A stretch of DNA of 64,000 bases, from contig CM018049.1 of NCBI GenBank assembly GCA_008638375.1, forward strand, positions 2,840,643 to 2,904,642, in the 5' to 3' direction. The notes beneath the pieces are model-generated. The model did not search any database. It had not been told where the DNA came from and worked only from the letters and a program-made list of their open reading frames with translations. Both the position numbers and the translations under genes were made by a program. Below, in pieces: positions 1 through 11,409 of this stretch (position 1 is the first letter of the stretch; every line of letters begins with the position of its first letter). Source of the DNA: Nyssa sinensis. Its lineage: Eukaryota; Streptophyta; Magnoliopsida; Cornales; Nyssaceae.

Positions 1-2274
1 TTCTAATTATGCTTAAATCGTATTACGTCCTAACGTCTTATCGTGAGTCTTATTTTATTGACGCATCATATTTTTTCGTACTTTATTTCGTAATACGGAT
101 CTCACCGTTGAGTCCTGGAACGTCGAAGAAAGTCAATTTAGACCTTCTTGGCTTTTAATTGGGCTTTGGACATGTCAGGGGCAATTTGGTAATTTGTACT
201 TTAACGTGTCCTAATTTTTTGGAGTCTTGTCTCGTAAAACGGACCACACCATTGAGTCCAGAACGTCCAAAATAGTCAAAATCCACCATTCGTTTACTTT
301 ATTCGGACTCCGTTTGACTTGTTTGAGGACTAGGGGCAATTTCGTAATTTTCATTAGTTAAATATTATTAAATTAATATTAATTTAATTTAGCTAGGGCC
401 ACAGTAGAATTTCATAGAATTTTTGGGGTCAAATTACAATTTCCCCAACTTTCGGATTGAACCAGTGGGTTCAGTTGTATTGGAACTGAACCGGTCCGGT
501 TTTAACTAACCCAGCCGGTTTGATCCGGTTTGACATGTAATGCTGACGTCATGATGACGTCAGCCCTCAGTATTTAATTTAAATATAATCTCAGTTGAAA
601 CGACGTAGTTTCACTTAACTCGTTTATGCGACAGGTCGGGTCCCGACCCGACCCGAACCGAACCGAACCCGTCACTGTTCATCGTCTTCCTTCTTCTCCC
701 CCCCAGTTTGCCCTAATTTTCTGGTTTTCATGTTTCTCGATTTCGTGGAGTTTCAGGTGCGGATTCTCCCTGCCATCCATCCCAAAACATTTCTAGAGGT
801 TAGGCCAACATCTTGGCATTAGTTTTATGCCTCGAATCAGGCTCAAGTGCTCGGTTCATGTGGGGATAGCCGCACCTGTAACTGGCTAGTAAACCCTCAA
901 TTCACCATCAAATCTTGCGTGGTTTGGCCCAAAATGATCCTTAGATCATGGGGCTTCGATATACATTCTAAAAGAAAGATTTGGTGTCCATTTTTAAGGG
1001 TTGACTTTTTTGAGCCGTGACTGCAACTCGATTTTTGGGGGTCCATTTCTAGGCTTCTAGGTCACGGCCTATGTTTTTTAGAACCCTTATGGCCTCTATT
1101 TGAGGTCCCAAGTGAAGGAACCATGTTTCCTTTCGGTCAAAATAGACCTGCACCTTCGAGGTCCTTCAATGGTGGGTGTGCACTATGTGGGTGTTTTAGG
1201 GTCGATTCAATGCTCTAGTTCCATGCCTTATTCATGATTTTACATTTTAGGTATCGTGCATGCAGTTATTCAGTCTCAAAACATAAAAAACAGTAGCAAA
1301 ATTCTACACAGAAAATTTTGCAATTTTGGGTTCATACCTTTTGACAATGGCCTTCTCTCTCCTATGGCTCGGTTCAGAACTTCACAGAACTTCCCCCGGA
1401 CTCTCTAGGCCTCCTTCTTGTTCACAAGGTTGCCACACTCAAGCTCACACACACATGGACTTGCACTCCAAGTTCCCACTTTCTCTCTCTAAATCCCTCT
1501 CATGGTCTCACACCAACTCTGATATATACATAGGGCACACAGTTTGCTCATGTTGCTTGTTTTCTAAAACCAGAATTTGGATGCATGAAAGCTGGTTGGT
1601 GGATGGGGTTGTAAGGAAATCATGTTGTCTCCCCTATATATCTCCATGTATACATATAATAGTGGAGGTTTCGGCTGACTGATAGACTGAAGAGGGAGGA
1701 GATGAGGAAGCCAATGATGTGGGATTTTCATGTAAGGCCATTGGCCAATTTGGGAGGTGGCCTTGGCTAATTTGGGTTTAAATACAATTTGGTTGCATAT
1801 AAAGGCACAAAGATGGTAGCAGCCTACTTGGTAATTTTTTGGGTAATAAGAATCTTGTCCCACTTGGTCAAGGGTTCAATTCCCCTTGGCCTCACTTTTG
1901 GCTATTTTTCCCTATTTTAGGCTTAGGCCCTGTTTGGTTGGCGCAGAATTTCATTTTGGCTATTTCCTAAATATTTTCTTTTCCGTTGCTTCTTTTTCGA
2001 CGCGGTTTCTTTCAGTCATTTCCTATTTAGGTTAGCTTCAATCTCCAAGGTCTAGTGTCGGTTATTAATCCCTTGGAATTTCTGTAGTTCGCTAACTCGA
2101 GTTTTCTTAGTGTTAGAATAACATCATTTCACCTAATTAATTGGTAATGAGGTTCAGACATTATTTTATGGGTCTATCATGAGGTTCTCGATTAACTTCT
2201 AAATTATTCTTTATGTTTGGTTCAAATTAATGATTAGTAACTAATCATTTCTTAATCAGGGTCGGGGTGTTACA
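1..2274 (-). mobile_element. Long LTR, partial (giant solo-LTR family), left end outside window
   Basis: On the minus strand the LTR starts at 2274 with TGTAACACCCCGACCCT, the same start as the LTRs at 29709 and 41051. The last ~450 bp (U3 start, AATTA-rich block, tRNA-like module, TATA-like region) aligns by eye with 40600-41051. It also contains a purine-rich leader, a TGACGTCA pair at 544-562, GGGTCGGGTCCCGACCC-type repeats near 630, and ~140-bp units with ACCATTGAGTCC dyads near 100 and 240. No reading frame of interest. The right flank starts accaa, the expected target duplication. The left end (expected TGTCACAT) lies outside the window, so I infer a solo LTR by analogy only. Confidence 0.8.
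1817..1895 (+). other. tRNA-like A-box/B-box module in LTR U3 (antisense to the LTR)
   Basis: A degenerate A box (TAGC...ACTTGG, 1817-1831) is followed about 53-56 nt later by a B box GGTTCAATTCC (1873-1883). The T-arm-like inverted repeat AAGGG/CCCTT surrounds the B box. It lies opposite in strand to LTR transcription. No cloverleaf is complete, so this is not a tRNA gene. Confidence 0.55.
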
Positions 2275-4882
2275 ACCAAAAATGGCCTATGAGAGTGGCC
2301 AAACACAGTCCAATAAGGTGGCCAAATATGGTCCAAAAGAATGGCCAAACATGGCCTAAGAATTAGCCAAACATGGCCTAATGGGGGTGGCCAAACATGG
2401 CTCAAAAGGGTGGCCAAACATGGCAAAAAAAGGTGACCAAACATGGCTAAAAAAGGTGGCCAAAGGGCAGGTGTCATGGAGGGGTATCAGGGCTGTCAAG
2501 CAGCAGGTGGCAGTAGGTGCAAGGGTGCATGCACGCAAGGTGCAGGCAGCAGGCAGGCGTGGGGTGCGCGAGGCACAAGAACGCACGCGCGATCGCGGGC
2601 GTGGGCGCGACTAGGGGCTGGGCTGCTCTATTTTTTTCTGAATTTTTACTGTAGTTGGCTGCAGCTGATTTTTCCATTTTTCTGCAAAAATACTGTAGCA
2701 ACTGCAGCTAATTTTTCTAAGTTATGGCCTATTTTCTCAAGGCTTTTAACCCCCACTTTGTGGCACTTTTTCCCACTTATTCATAGGCATTTTACACACC
2801 TAATGGCTCTTTTAATTTCACAAAATTTTGACATGATTTCCTTTATTTTCTAAGTATTTTTCCACCTAATATTTTGCAACCGTTCATATATGTAATAGCA
2901 TCACAATCCATCCTCACTCGATGGCCACAATTCATGGGAATTAAACATACATTGTCATTTCTTTCAACATATACATATTTTGCACATTAAACGAATGTAT
3001 CTTACATGTCATTTGAATTTAAACCCTTACATTACAAATTGGCCCAAGGCTTATAGTTCACCATTCTTCCAAGTTAAAACACAAGTCCTTTGGGCTTATG
3101 CCCCAAGGGCCAAATATCCTTCCAAGTTCTTTTCCACTCCTTCCTTCAAGACTTCATCAAGTCTTAAGTACTAGGAGCCTTAGCTGTAATATGATATCCC
3201 ACGAGGGGTCAGCTCAACTGCTGGTATGACATAATGTTAATGCAAGGAACAAAGTTAAGGCGTGGCATGTGCAAGTGTACATTTATAATCTACATGCCTT
3301 CCAATTCATTAATACAATGCAATAGCAATATGTGTGACAAACCTATGCAACTCTATGGCACACCCATGTCTCATTCACGGATCAGTCCCTTTGGGTCAGA
3401 GTACCAATGTCTCATTCACGGATCGCTCCTGTTGGGTCAGAGTACCAATGCAATGGCCAATTTTGGGTTTTTTTACCACATGATCTACACCCTCATAATG
3501 CACGACACCAAAGTGCTCAACCCACACTATGTTTTCAAGGAATCACACCATGCCAATATGCTTTGATTTCACCATGCAATAATGCAATCTCAATGAAGCA
3601 TTTTATCAAACACATGGAGCATGCTTTAAAAAATGCAATGTACTTAAATCAACGATAACTTTTATATCACAAAACTTTGTCTACATGAACCTAACATGTA
3701 ATCCAATCAATTTCACATATAAACACATTACATATTCACAACCTTAACAATTTTTCAAAGATCATAAAATACATAGAGTACCAACACATGGAATAAATCA
3801 TAACTCTTAAACCACAAGAGTTTCTGTACATGAACATAAGCTAGAATGCAATGAATCAAACATATAAACAAGTTACATGTTCATCACTTTGACAAATTCT
3901 CTAAGATTACAAAGTACATAAAGCACCAACACCTTGAATAAATCATAACTTTCCAACTACAAGAATTTGTCTACATGAACATAAGCTAGAATATAATGAA
4001 TTATACATATAGTCATTGTTCATGTTGATCACTTTACCAAATTCCCAAAGAATACAAAGAACAGACAAGTACATAAGCAACCAACTCTAGGTTTTCAAAG
4101 CAACTACATCCTAAGTGATTTTCTAACAGCAAATAAACATATAAATCATTCAATCAACTTATAAAACACTCCTAAACTTAACCCTATTCCTTACTTAGCA
4201 AAATAACATACCTAAAAGGGTTTTTCTCAACCCTAAGGAGTTGGGTTTGCTGTGCATCTGAACCAATCTTTGATAATGTAGCCCTTGACATGGGAAACAA
4301 CTTCTTAGAAGGAAGTCTTGTGAAAATCCAAGCCTAGAAGTGTGTTTTGGAAGCTTGAAGATTGGAAAAACCTAGGTTTCTTTCTCCCTTTTCTCCATGA
4401 ACGTAAAGCTGCTATATCTCAAACCAAATAATGAAATTATATCACTAAGGGGCTGTATTTATAGTAAAGGGGCAAAGGGGCAAAATGACCTTTTTGCCCT
4501 TAATGAGTTCGGGACCCCGTTACATTATAACCCGTCCCAAAATGCCTCAATTCGACATTCTACTTTAGCCAAAGTTCATAAAATTATTTTTAATGAAAAT
4601 TTTAAAAAAAATTTATTTTCGCTTGCGGCTGGGTTTGGCGGGTTCCACTCGGAGATGCCCTTTTGGTCCAATTTTTGAAACTATCTCTGAATAGGCTCAA
4701 ATTTTTATAGGAGGTGTGTTTGAACATTATAAGCATATTTTCCTTCTATGACATATTCAAAAAGGCTCCTAACCATGGCTTATGTCTAAATGTGCACGTG
4801 TAGTGTCTTACCGGCAAATAGTGCATGAATAGTGTCCTACCGGAAAAACGAAATTTTTTTTCTCACTTTTCAGGTCTCTACA
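2275..4882 (-). mobile_element. LTR fragment of the family also seen at 59139 and 60051
   Basis: From about 2950 the sequence aligns by eye with 59260-60050 and 60160-61590: it shares GATATCCCACGA, GCGTGGCATGTGCAAGTGTACA and CACCCTCATAATGCAC blocks in the same order. The minus-strand start is probably TGTAGAGACC at 4882, where homology to the chromovirus LTR begins abruptly. A TATA box (CTATAAATA, minus strand, near 4460) fits a U3 region. 2470-2640 is unusually GC-rich; 2640-2740 holds two copies of a CTGTAG...GCAGCT segment. No coding sequence was recognised. The boundary with 1-2274 looks like an insertion site. Confidence 0.6.
2283..2468. repeat. Minisatellite, ~25-30-bp unit
   Basis: About seven imperfect copies of a unit built on GTGGCCAAACATGGCCTAA, with spacer length varying. 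Long open frames across it on both strands are by-products of the repeat, not genes. Confidence 0.85.
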
Positions 4883-5408
4883 CATATAGATAGATAGATA
4901 GATAACTGATCATATGTATATACATATATAAATATACCATATTTCTGCCATGTGTGTTTTATACATATATACACGTATATATACTCACACACACTTGAAT
5001 ACATATATATACATATATATATATATATATATTTATATATAAGACCAAATATATATATGCTATTGTATATGTATACTATACACATATATATATATATATA
5101 TTCATATATATATATATATATATTCTCATATATACATGCATATATATATATATCACTTGTATATATACACGTTTACACATACGCATTCCACATACAATCG
5201 GGTTTCTCATACAGGCGTCCCTCGAGTACTCAAGATTGCTTATATTTATCATCATGTGTATTCAAAAACTATACATCTCTCATTAAAATAGTGTTTCGGT
5301 TTACATTTCGGTACTATGCTCATTGGCCTGGTTTGATCTTGCTATTATTATTTGATCCTTAGGACATCAAATGGAATTATTCTAACTTATTTAGGTCAGG
5401 GTGTCACA
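4883..5408 (-). mobile_element. Chromovirus LTR A, U3 part only (truncated)
   Basis: On the minus strand the LTR starts at 5408 with TGTGACACCCTGACC, directly after a polypurine tract. It matches the distal ~480 bp of LTR B (9960-10442) and LTR C (20470-20996), including the GATA microsatellite and a long TA-rich stretch. Homology stops at 4883, where another LTR begins, so the rest of LTR A is presumably displaced to the left by that insertion. Confidence 0.8.
4895..5155. repeat. GATA and TA/CA microsatellite cluster in LTR A
   Basis: A short (GATA)n run is followed by irregular TATATA/CACACA tracts. The same cluster occurs at 9960-10180 and 20470-20720. Reading frames through it encode only Tyr/Ile/His runs and are not genes. 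Confidence 0.9.
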
Positions 5409-5422
5409 TTCTACCCCCCTTA
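5409..5422 (-). other. Polypurine tract of chromovirus copy A
   Basis: On the minus strand AAGGGGGGTAGAA lies immediately upstream of the LTR start. The pol C-terminus (FEDKTQFKGGRM then stop) overlaps it and runs 4 nt into the LTR, which is typical of Tekay-like chromoviruses. Confidence 0.8.
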
Positions 5423-5559
5423 AATTGAGTTTTGTCCTCAAAACTCGAACGTTCAAATCTAAGGAAACCCTATTCTTTCTTACTCTATTTTGTCCAGTAG
5501 TAGTCTCGAAAGTCAAAGATTTAAGTTTATATTTCCCCAGTAAATGTCTCCCTTGAAAG

Positions 5560-5700
5560 AATCGTAACAGTCAATGTGTAGCCTAGGGGTTTAGTTTTTA
5601 AATTTGACTTAATAGTAAATGCCGAAGATAAAAATTGATGTGTAGAGTTAATATCAAACAGTATATAAGTAGGTTGTGAACAGATTGGAGGAATACCTAT
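5560..5700 (-). pseudogene. Aspartic protease remnant, copy A
   Basis: A minus-strand frame reads LFDINSTHQFLSSAF followed by a segment with KPLGYTLTV. This is the protease region of Tekay-like chromoviruses, where LFDTG(A/S)THSFIS is usual. The catalytic DTG is replaced by DIN. A stop follows within about 45 codons and pol is then missing. In the intact family the enzyme cleaves the Gag-Pol polyprotein; this copy cannot be active. Copy B keeps LFDTNST, so loss of the Gly is shared while loss of the Thr is specific to A. Confidence 0.65.
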
Positions 5701-5789
5701 GGCCACCTATGTAGTAGCCTAAACATCTCTCAAAAGATAGAGAAGATTCTTTTTGAGCGCTGTTGCTTATTATATTAGGTCTGGGATTT

Positions 5790-6752
5790 GGTCACAAGGG
5801 CTGGTAAGGCAGGGATGACAGGTATGGTGCTAATCATAGATCGGTTATTCTTGGGGCATTCCCCTGCAAAATGCCCTATCTGGCCACATAAGTAGCAGCC
5901 CTTAGGGCATTGCCCTTTATGGACCCTTTGGTAGTTGGGACATTGAGTTGCGCCTTAATCAGAATGACTGACTCTGCTCTAACTGGGTCCTGAATTCCCT
6001 AACCCTGCTTCTAGCTTGGGGAATAAAGGTCTTTGCCTTTTGTATCGACTGCCTTCTGACCCTTGGTTCGCTCTCTTTTTGGTGAACTCTTCCCCATCCT
6101 ATTTAACGATCCTTGCGGTTGCCACCACTTCATTGTAAGTGGTCAACTGAAGAGGTCTAATTTTGGTCTTAATGGACCATCTCAACCCACTTTCAAACTT
6201 GCGGGCTTTCATATATTCTGTACCTATGACAGATGGAGCAAATCTGGCCAACTCGGTGAACTTGGCCTCATAAGCCTCTACCGTTAAGCCCTTTTGCTAT
6301 AGACTCATAAATTCTGCGATCTTCTGGTCCTTGACTTCCCGAGGGAAGTACTTCTCATTAAAGACCTCTGAAAATCGTTGCCAATCCATATTTGGTTCCC
6401 TGGCCTCCTCTAGGATCCACCACTTGTGGACGACACCCTTGAACATGAACGTGGCATAGGCTACCTTTTGGACCTCGGTGCAAGTCAGGACACAAAAGAT
6501 CCTGTTCATCTCGAGCAACCACTCTTCGACTGCCGTGGAGCCTCTCGAGCCATCAAATATAGATGGTCTCATCTTTCAAAATCTTTCAAAGGAATATGAT
6601 CTATCTCTATCATTCCCTTGTTGGCCCTCCTGATTGGTAGTATGCTCTTGCTTTACTAGTACACTAGTGTTGGCCTGATTCCTTAGTCGTGCCTTAACAA
6701 CTCTTGTCACAAGGTGTTACAGCCTCTCTAATCATTCCATGGCATGATCCAT
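5790..6752 (-). pseudogene. gag: Chromovirus gag pseudogene, copy A
   Basis: Gag would form the capsid and package element RNA. The minus-strand frame begins with ATG at 6752 (MDHAME), then a coiled-coil-like N-terminus, a retrotransposon-gag domain (FDGSRGSTAVEEWLLEMNRIF and HKWWILEEAREPNMDWQRF, about 6572-6297) and a CCHC knuckle CYLCGQIGHFAGEC near 5850-5900. Several in-frame stops break it, one shortly after the start and others after FMSL and in the linker before the knuckle. The knuckle itself is intact. Copy B is about 10% divergent by eye. The lineage call (chromovirus, Tekay-like) rests on the gag, the tRNA-Met primer site and the pol tail overlapping the LTR. Confidence 0.8.
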
Positions 6753-6959
6753 AGCTATAGAAGAGCTTCGGGTATTTACCATTCACTATAAAATACCAAT
6801 GGTCAGAATAATAATAATCATCATAAAAATCTAACCATATTTGTCAGTTCCTATCTGTAGACCGACTTTAGACTTGAAAATATAAATACTCTTATTCCTA
6901 TCTCCCATGACTTCATAAAATCACTAGAGCTCTTTTACTCGGTGGTTTTCAAACATAGA

Positions 6960-6971
6960 GATCTGATACCA
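6960..6971 (-). other. Primer-binding site, copy A (one mismatch)
   Basis: Minus strand TGGTATCAGATC. The canonical initiator tRNA-Met site is TGGTATCAGAGC, kept intact in copy B at 17466-17477. It sits 3 nt inside the LTR B boundary. Confidence 0.85.
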
Positions 6972-6974
6972 TGC

Positions 6975-9900
6975 TGTCACGATATGAAACCCACCCTGTG
7001 TGGATCTGGCATCGCGACATCGGCCTGACGCATTTGCCAAACCGAATTTTTCCTTTTAACTTTAACTTAACATTTATATGTGAGTGTTATTAACATGCTT
7101 TCAGAAATTAAATACATAGCGAAAGACTTAATAAAATTTTTGCATTTATAATATTAGAGTTCTTAAATATACAAACCCAAAAATTCTAATACAACTGTCC
7201 CCAAGACGTGGGGTGATGGGAAAACATAGGAAAAGCGCTATACTTCACTATGAAAATGTGCATGCAGTATATGTATTTGCAGTAACTCTATGCCTGTTCA
7301 GGATCTTAATCCCTACTCTCAAACTAGGGCGTCCCTACCTGAAATAGTTAGAATAAATCTGTAATGAGTTCACTTAGCCCAGTAAGTAAATCCCTTTGCT
7401 CTGCCATGGGTCAAATTTAGTATAAGAAAGCCCATAAACCAAGATAAACAAGGTTATGACAATATGATAACCAATCAAGAAAACAAGATGTGACAATAGC
7501 AAGTCACAGAATGTGAAGCAGCTGAATTGACCCCTCGGGCTTGAGACACATCCCATGATAGTAAAAATAATGAATAACCAACGATATCAAGTATATGAAT
7601 CATCAATAGGAATCTGGCCTAATCAATAAATGTACTGCCACAATAATAGATAACTGGTCGATATAAGAGATGCTTTGTGCAACCATATGTTCATTGATTG
7701 GGAACGTAATATGCTCATCCAAATGAATGCAATAATATATATGATAATAACCATAGTAGATATATAACAGTAGAACCCAGTCTACCTTCTCGCAATCAGA
7801 TCTGTCCTGATTGCTCATGTATACCCAGCCTACCCTTTGTTGTAGTTAATGTATAACAGTAGAACCCGACCTATCCTCTCGCAACTAGATCCATCCGCCT
7901 GACTTGCTCATGTATACCTGGCCTACACTTTATTTTTGTAGTTGATTATTTTTCGTCCCTAATGGGCGTTGACCTTATTGGTCTCATAATAGCATCAAAT
8001 GGGCATTGTGACTATGCACAACTCCGGTATTTAATAATATATATAACGATCATAATTTCACCTAGAATATGTAATTGTGTGGAATATCTCTTTTCTCACT
8101 GTGAGAACTCTAGCTATTGCCTCTCGAGGCATGGTACAAATGTATACAGAAACTCATGATCAAGATATAGAATTCAAACTCAACAATATCTACAAGCTAG
8201 AATAAGCATCAAATTGTGGAATAAATGATAGGTGAATGTATAGGAATACAAACTTGGCAGTAATAAGAAATAAATGTGTGACATGGGTAGAACTTTACTA
8301 CATGCAATGATCGGACTTTACTTACCCTTAACTGTTCACCCTCCTTGCAATAAAAGGTCAATTCACCTTTTCCTTGCCTTTAGATGTTCCTATTAATTAG
8401 GAAATATATCTCTCAAATCAATGCTATATATATGCATAGCCTATACTTTAACCAATTTCATATATCGATATTATAAGTATTTCTTTTGGCAAAACAGACT
8501 CCATTATCAAGTCCGAAATGCCAAAAAAAATTGGTTTAGGCTTTTACGAATTTTAATTCAGACTTTTGTACTGAAAAGGGCAAAATGGTAATTTTTCACT
8601 TTTATGTGTCTTTATTTCTCGGGGCTTGCTTTCATAAATTGGAATTCACCCTTGAGTCTAAAATGCCCAAAATAATAATTTTACACTATTTGTTTGCTTA
8701 AATTGTAGTTTGTTTGACTCACATTTGACTTAGGGGTATTATGGTAATTTCTCCTTTTAGAATATTTAAATAAATATTTAATTTATTTACTTTGGGCCGT
8801 TTCATAATTAATCATAAATGTAAGGCCCTTTTCTAATTCTTTAAACATTTTGGCCAAATTCGTAAAATCAGAATTTACTATTCCCAATTGGAATAGCCAA
8901 ACAGTGGTTAAGTCCTTAAATAGGGAAAGGATATCCCAATTTCAAATTTAGATTTTTAAATCAATTTATTAAACCAGGAGCCAAACACCCCCAATCCTAT
9001 TTAAAACATAACCCTAAACGACGCAGTATCAACATGTCATTTGTGCGGGTGGGTCGGGTCTGACCCGAACCCAAACCGACCCTAACCCAAGACTCAAATG
9101 GGTCTTCTTCTCTGGTAAGATTCTGGTCATCCCCTTCGGCATCGGTGACCAATTTTTGATCACATTTCAACATCAAACCAACGAGATTCTCATCCTCTTC
9201 CCATGAGGATCCCAACCCCAACCTTAGTTTTTCAATTCAATCATTCAAACTTCACAAAATAGAGGAAAATAATGGGTCTCCAACGAGACCTGATATTTCG
9301 AACACCATTAAAATTTCCTATTTCGTGGCTTTTAGGCCACTGTTTCAACCCCAAACCTTCACAATTCATCAACTGAATATATTTGAAACATTTCTACATT
9401 ATTAAAACTAAGATTCATGCACAAAATCACAACTTCAAATTCTATACTCAAAGCTTGCAACTGACTATATCTCCTTCATTTCTAAACCAAACTCGTTCAT
9501 TATTTTTGTAATTTAAACCTCATAACATGCTCTTTCAGACCCTATAGCTTAATCATGCTTTCATGATTTGAATTTTAAAACATAAAGCTTTGAATTTACT
9601 CACCTTGGTTGAGCTTTTGGCTCGCAATTTCCCCCTCATTTTCTTTTCTTTTCTCCCTTGCTTCACTGCTAAAAGTTCAGACCACCTCTAATGGCTCTCA
9701 GCTTCTTGGTTTTTCTTCTGAATTTCTCTAACACTTAACACCTTAATTTATAACTTTTCCTTACCGACCTCGGCTTCTCTTCCCTCCTTCCTCTCTCTTT
9801 CCTTTTTCTCTTCTTTTTGAATTCTGTTTTCTTTTTAACCTTATGCATTTAATTGGCTCAATAATATTTCTATATAATATGCATATATATTGTTTATACA

Positions 9901-10442
9901 CACACTATTACACCTTCCAGTACACAGTTTGCCGACACTTCAAATTCTCACCTTTATTATATATATATATATATATATAGATAGATAGATAGATAGCTGA
10001 TCATATGTATATACATATATACATATGCCATATGCTGCCATGTGTGTTTTATACATAGATACACATATATATACTCACACACACTTGTATACATATATAT
10101 ATATATATACGGCCACATATATATGCTGCTTTATATGTATACTTTACACATATATTCATATATATATATATATAACTTGTATATCTACGCGTTCGTACGT
10201 ATGCATTCCCGTCCAGTCGGGTTTCTTGTACGGGCATCCCTCGAGTACTCAAGATTGCCTGTATTTATCATCGTGTGTTTTGACATCGTGTGTATTAAAA
10301 AACTATACATCTCCTATTAAAATAGTGGTTTGGTTTACATTTTGGTACTATGCTCATTGGACTGGTCTGATCTCAGTATTACTATTTGATCCTTAGGACA
10401 TAAAATGGAATTATTCTAATTTATTTGGGTTGAGGTGTTACA
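6975..10442 (-). mobile_element. Chromovirus LTR B (shared middle LTR)
   Basis: 3468 bp, starting TGTCACGATATG and ending GGTTGAGGTGTTACA on the plus strand. Its left edge abuts the primer-binding site of copy A and its right edge abuts the polypurine tract of copy B, so one LTR serves both internals. It aligns along its length with LTR C (17481-20996), with roughly 10% difference in the parts compared by eye. It holds a ~95-bp duplication near 7755-7930, AAAATGGTAATTTT units near 8500-8750, an AAACGACGCAGT motif near 9015 and the GATA/TA cluster at the right end. No gene seen. Confidence 0.9.
9960..10180. repeat. TA/GATA/CA microsatellite cluster in LTR B
   Basis: Counterpart of the cluster in LTR A. 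Low-complexity TATATA, GATA and CACACA tracts. Confidence 0.9.
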
Positions 10443-10894
10443 TTCTACCCCCTTAAACTGAGTTTTGTCCTTAAAACTCGAACGTTCAAATCTAAGGAAA
10501 CTTTATTCTTTCTTACTCTACTTTATCAAGTAGTAGTCTCGAAAGTCGAAGATTTGACTTTATATTTCCCTAGTAAATGTCTCCCCTGAAAGAATCGTAA
10601 CAGTCAAGGTATAGCCTTGGGGTTTAGTTTCTAAATTCAACTTAATAGTAAATGCGGGAGATATAAATCGATTTGTAGAGTTAGTATCAAATAGTATATA
10701 AGCAGGTTGTGAACAGACTGGAGGTGTACTTGCGGCCACCCATGTTGTAGCCTAAACATCTCTTGAAAAGATAGAGAAAACCCTTCCTGAGCACTGTTGC
10801 TCATTATTTTGGGTCTGGGATTTGGTCAGAAGGGCTGGTAGGGCAGGGATGGCAGGTATGGTGCTAATTATAGATCGGTTATTCTAGGGGCATT
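10443..10894 (-). mobile_element. Internal region of chromovirus copy B, 3' part
   Basis: Polypurine tract at 10443-10455, pol tail, and protease remnant (minus frame LFDTNST...PAFTIKLNL, about 10600-10720). It is cut at 10894 by the solo LTR. The homologous join can be read in copy A at 5850. Confidence 0.85.
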
Positions 10895-11309
10895 TGTAAC
10901 ATCCCGACCTAATTAATTAATAATTAGTTTGCTAATTATTAATTAGAACCGACATTAAGAATAATTAAGACAGTTAATCGGGAACCTCTCGACGATCACG
11001 AGAGACCAATAAAATAATTAAACACTTCAAGAGAGGAGGATGTGATACCCGAACCTAATTACCAATTAATTAGGTGAAATGATGTCATTTTTACACTGAA
11101 AACTCGAATTAGCAAACTATGACGGCCACAAATGAATAATAACTGACATGAGGCCCTTTAACATTGAAGCTAACTAAAATACGAAACCCTCAGAAGAAAC
11201 TGTTTTGTAAAAAGAGCACTAGAAAAGAAAATATAACAGAAATAGCCAAAACAGAATTCTGTGCCAACCAAACAAGGCATAAGCCCAAATGGGGAAAAAA
11301 TGCCCAAAA

Positions 11310-11395
11310 GTGAGGTTAAGGGGATTTGAACCCTTGACCAAGTGGGGCAATATTTTAGGCACCCAAAAAATAAACGAAGTGCCTAAATATACAAC
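11310..11395 (-). other. tRNA-like B-box module in solo LTR U3
   Basis: Minus strand GGTTCAAATCC (11332-11322), within the inverted repeat AAGGG...CCCTT. The A box expected about 50 nt upstream is poorly preserved. Antisense to the LTR and just before its TATA box. Confidence 0.5.
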
Positions 11396-11402
11396 AGAAT
11401 TG

Positions 11403-11409
11403 TATATAA
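11403..11409 (+). promoter_or_regulatory. TATA box of solo LTR promoter
   Basis: TATATAA in TTGTATATAAGC, about 510 bp from the LTR start. The related LTR at 29709 has ATGTATATAAC at the matching place (30234-30240). Confidence 0.6.

Larger units (their letters stand above)
5409..6974 (-). mobile_element. Internal region of chromovirus copy A, RT-RNaseH-integrase deleted
   Basis: Reading the minus strand from 6974: primer-binding site, gag with CCHC knuckle, a protease fragment, then the pol C-terminal tail and polypurine tract. The internal region is only 1.57 kb. RT, RNase H and integrase are absent. Copy B (10443-10894 plus 16355-17480) has the same order and the same joint, so the deletion predates the duplication. 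Confidence 0.85.

Noticed and set aside
4870..5362. Tyr/Ile/His-rich open frames here and at 10025-10396 and 20498-20950
   Set aside because: They are translations of TA/CA/GATA microsatellites within LTR U3.
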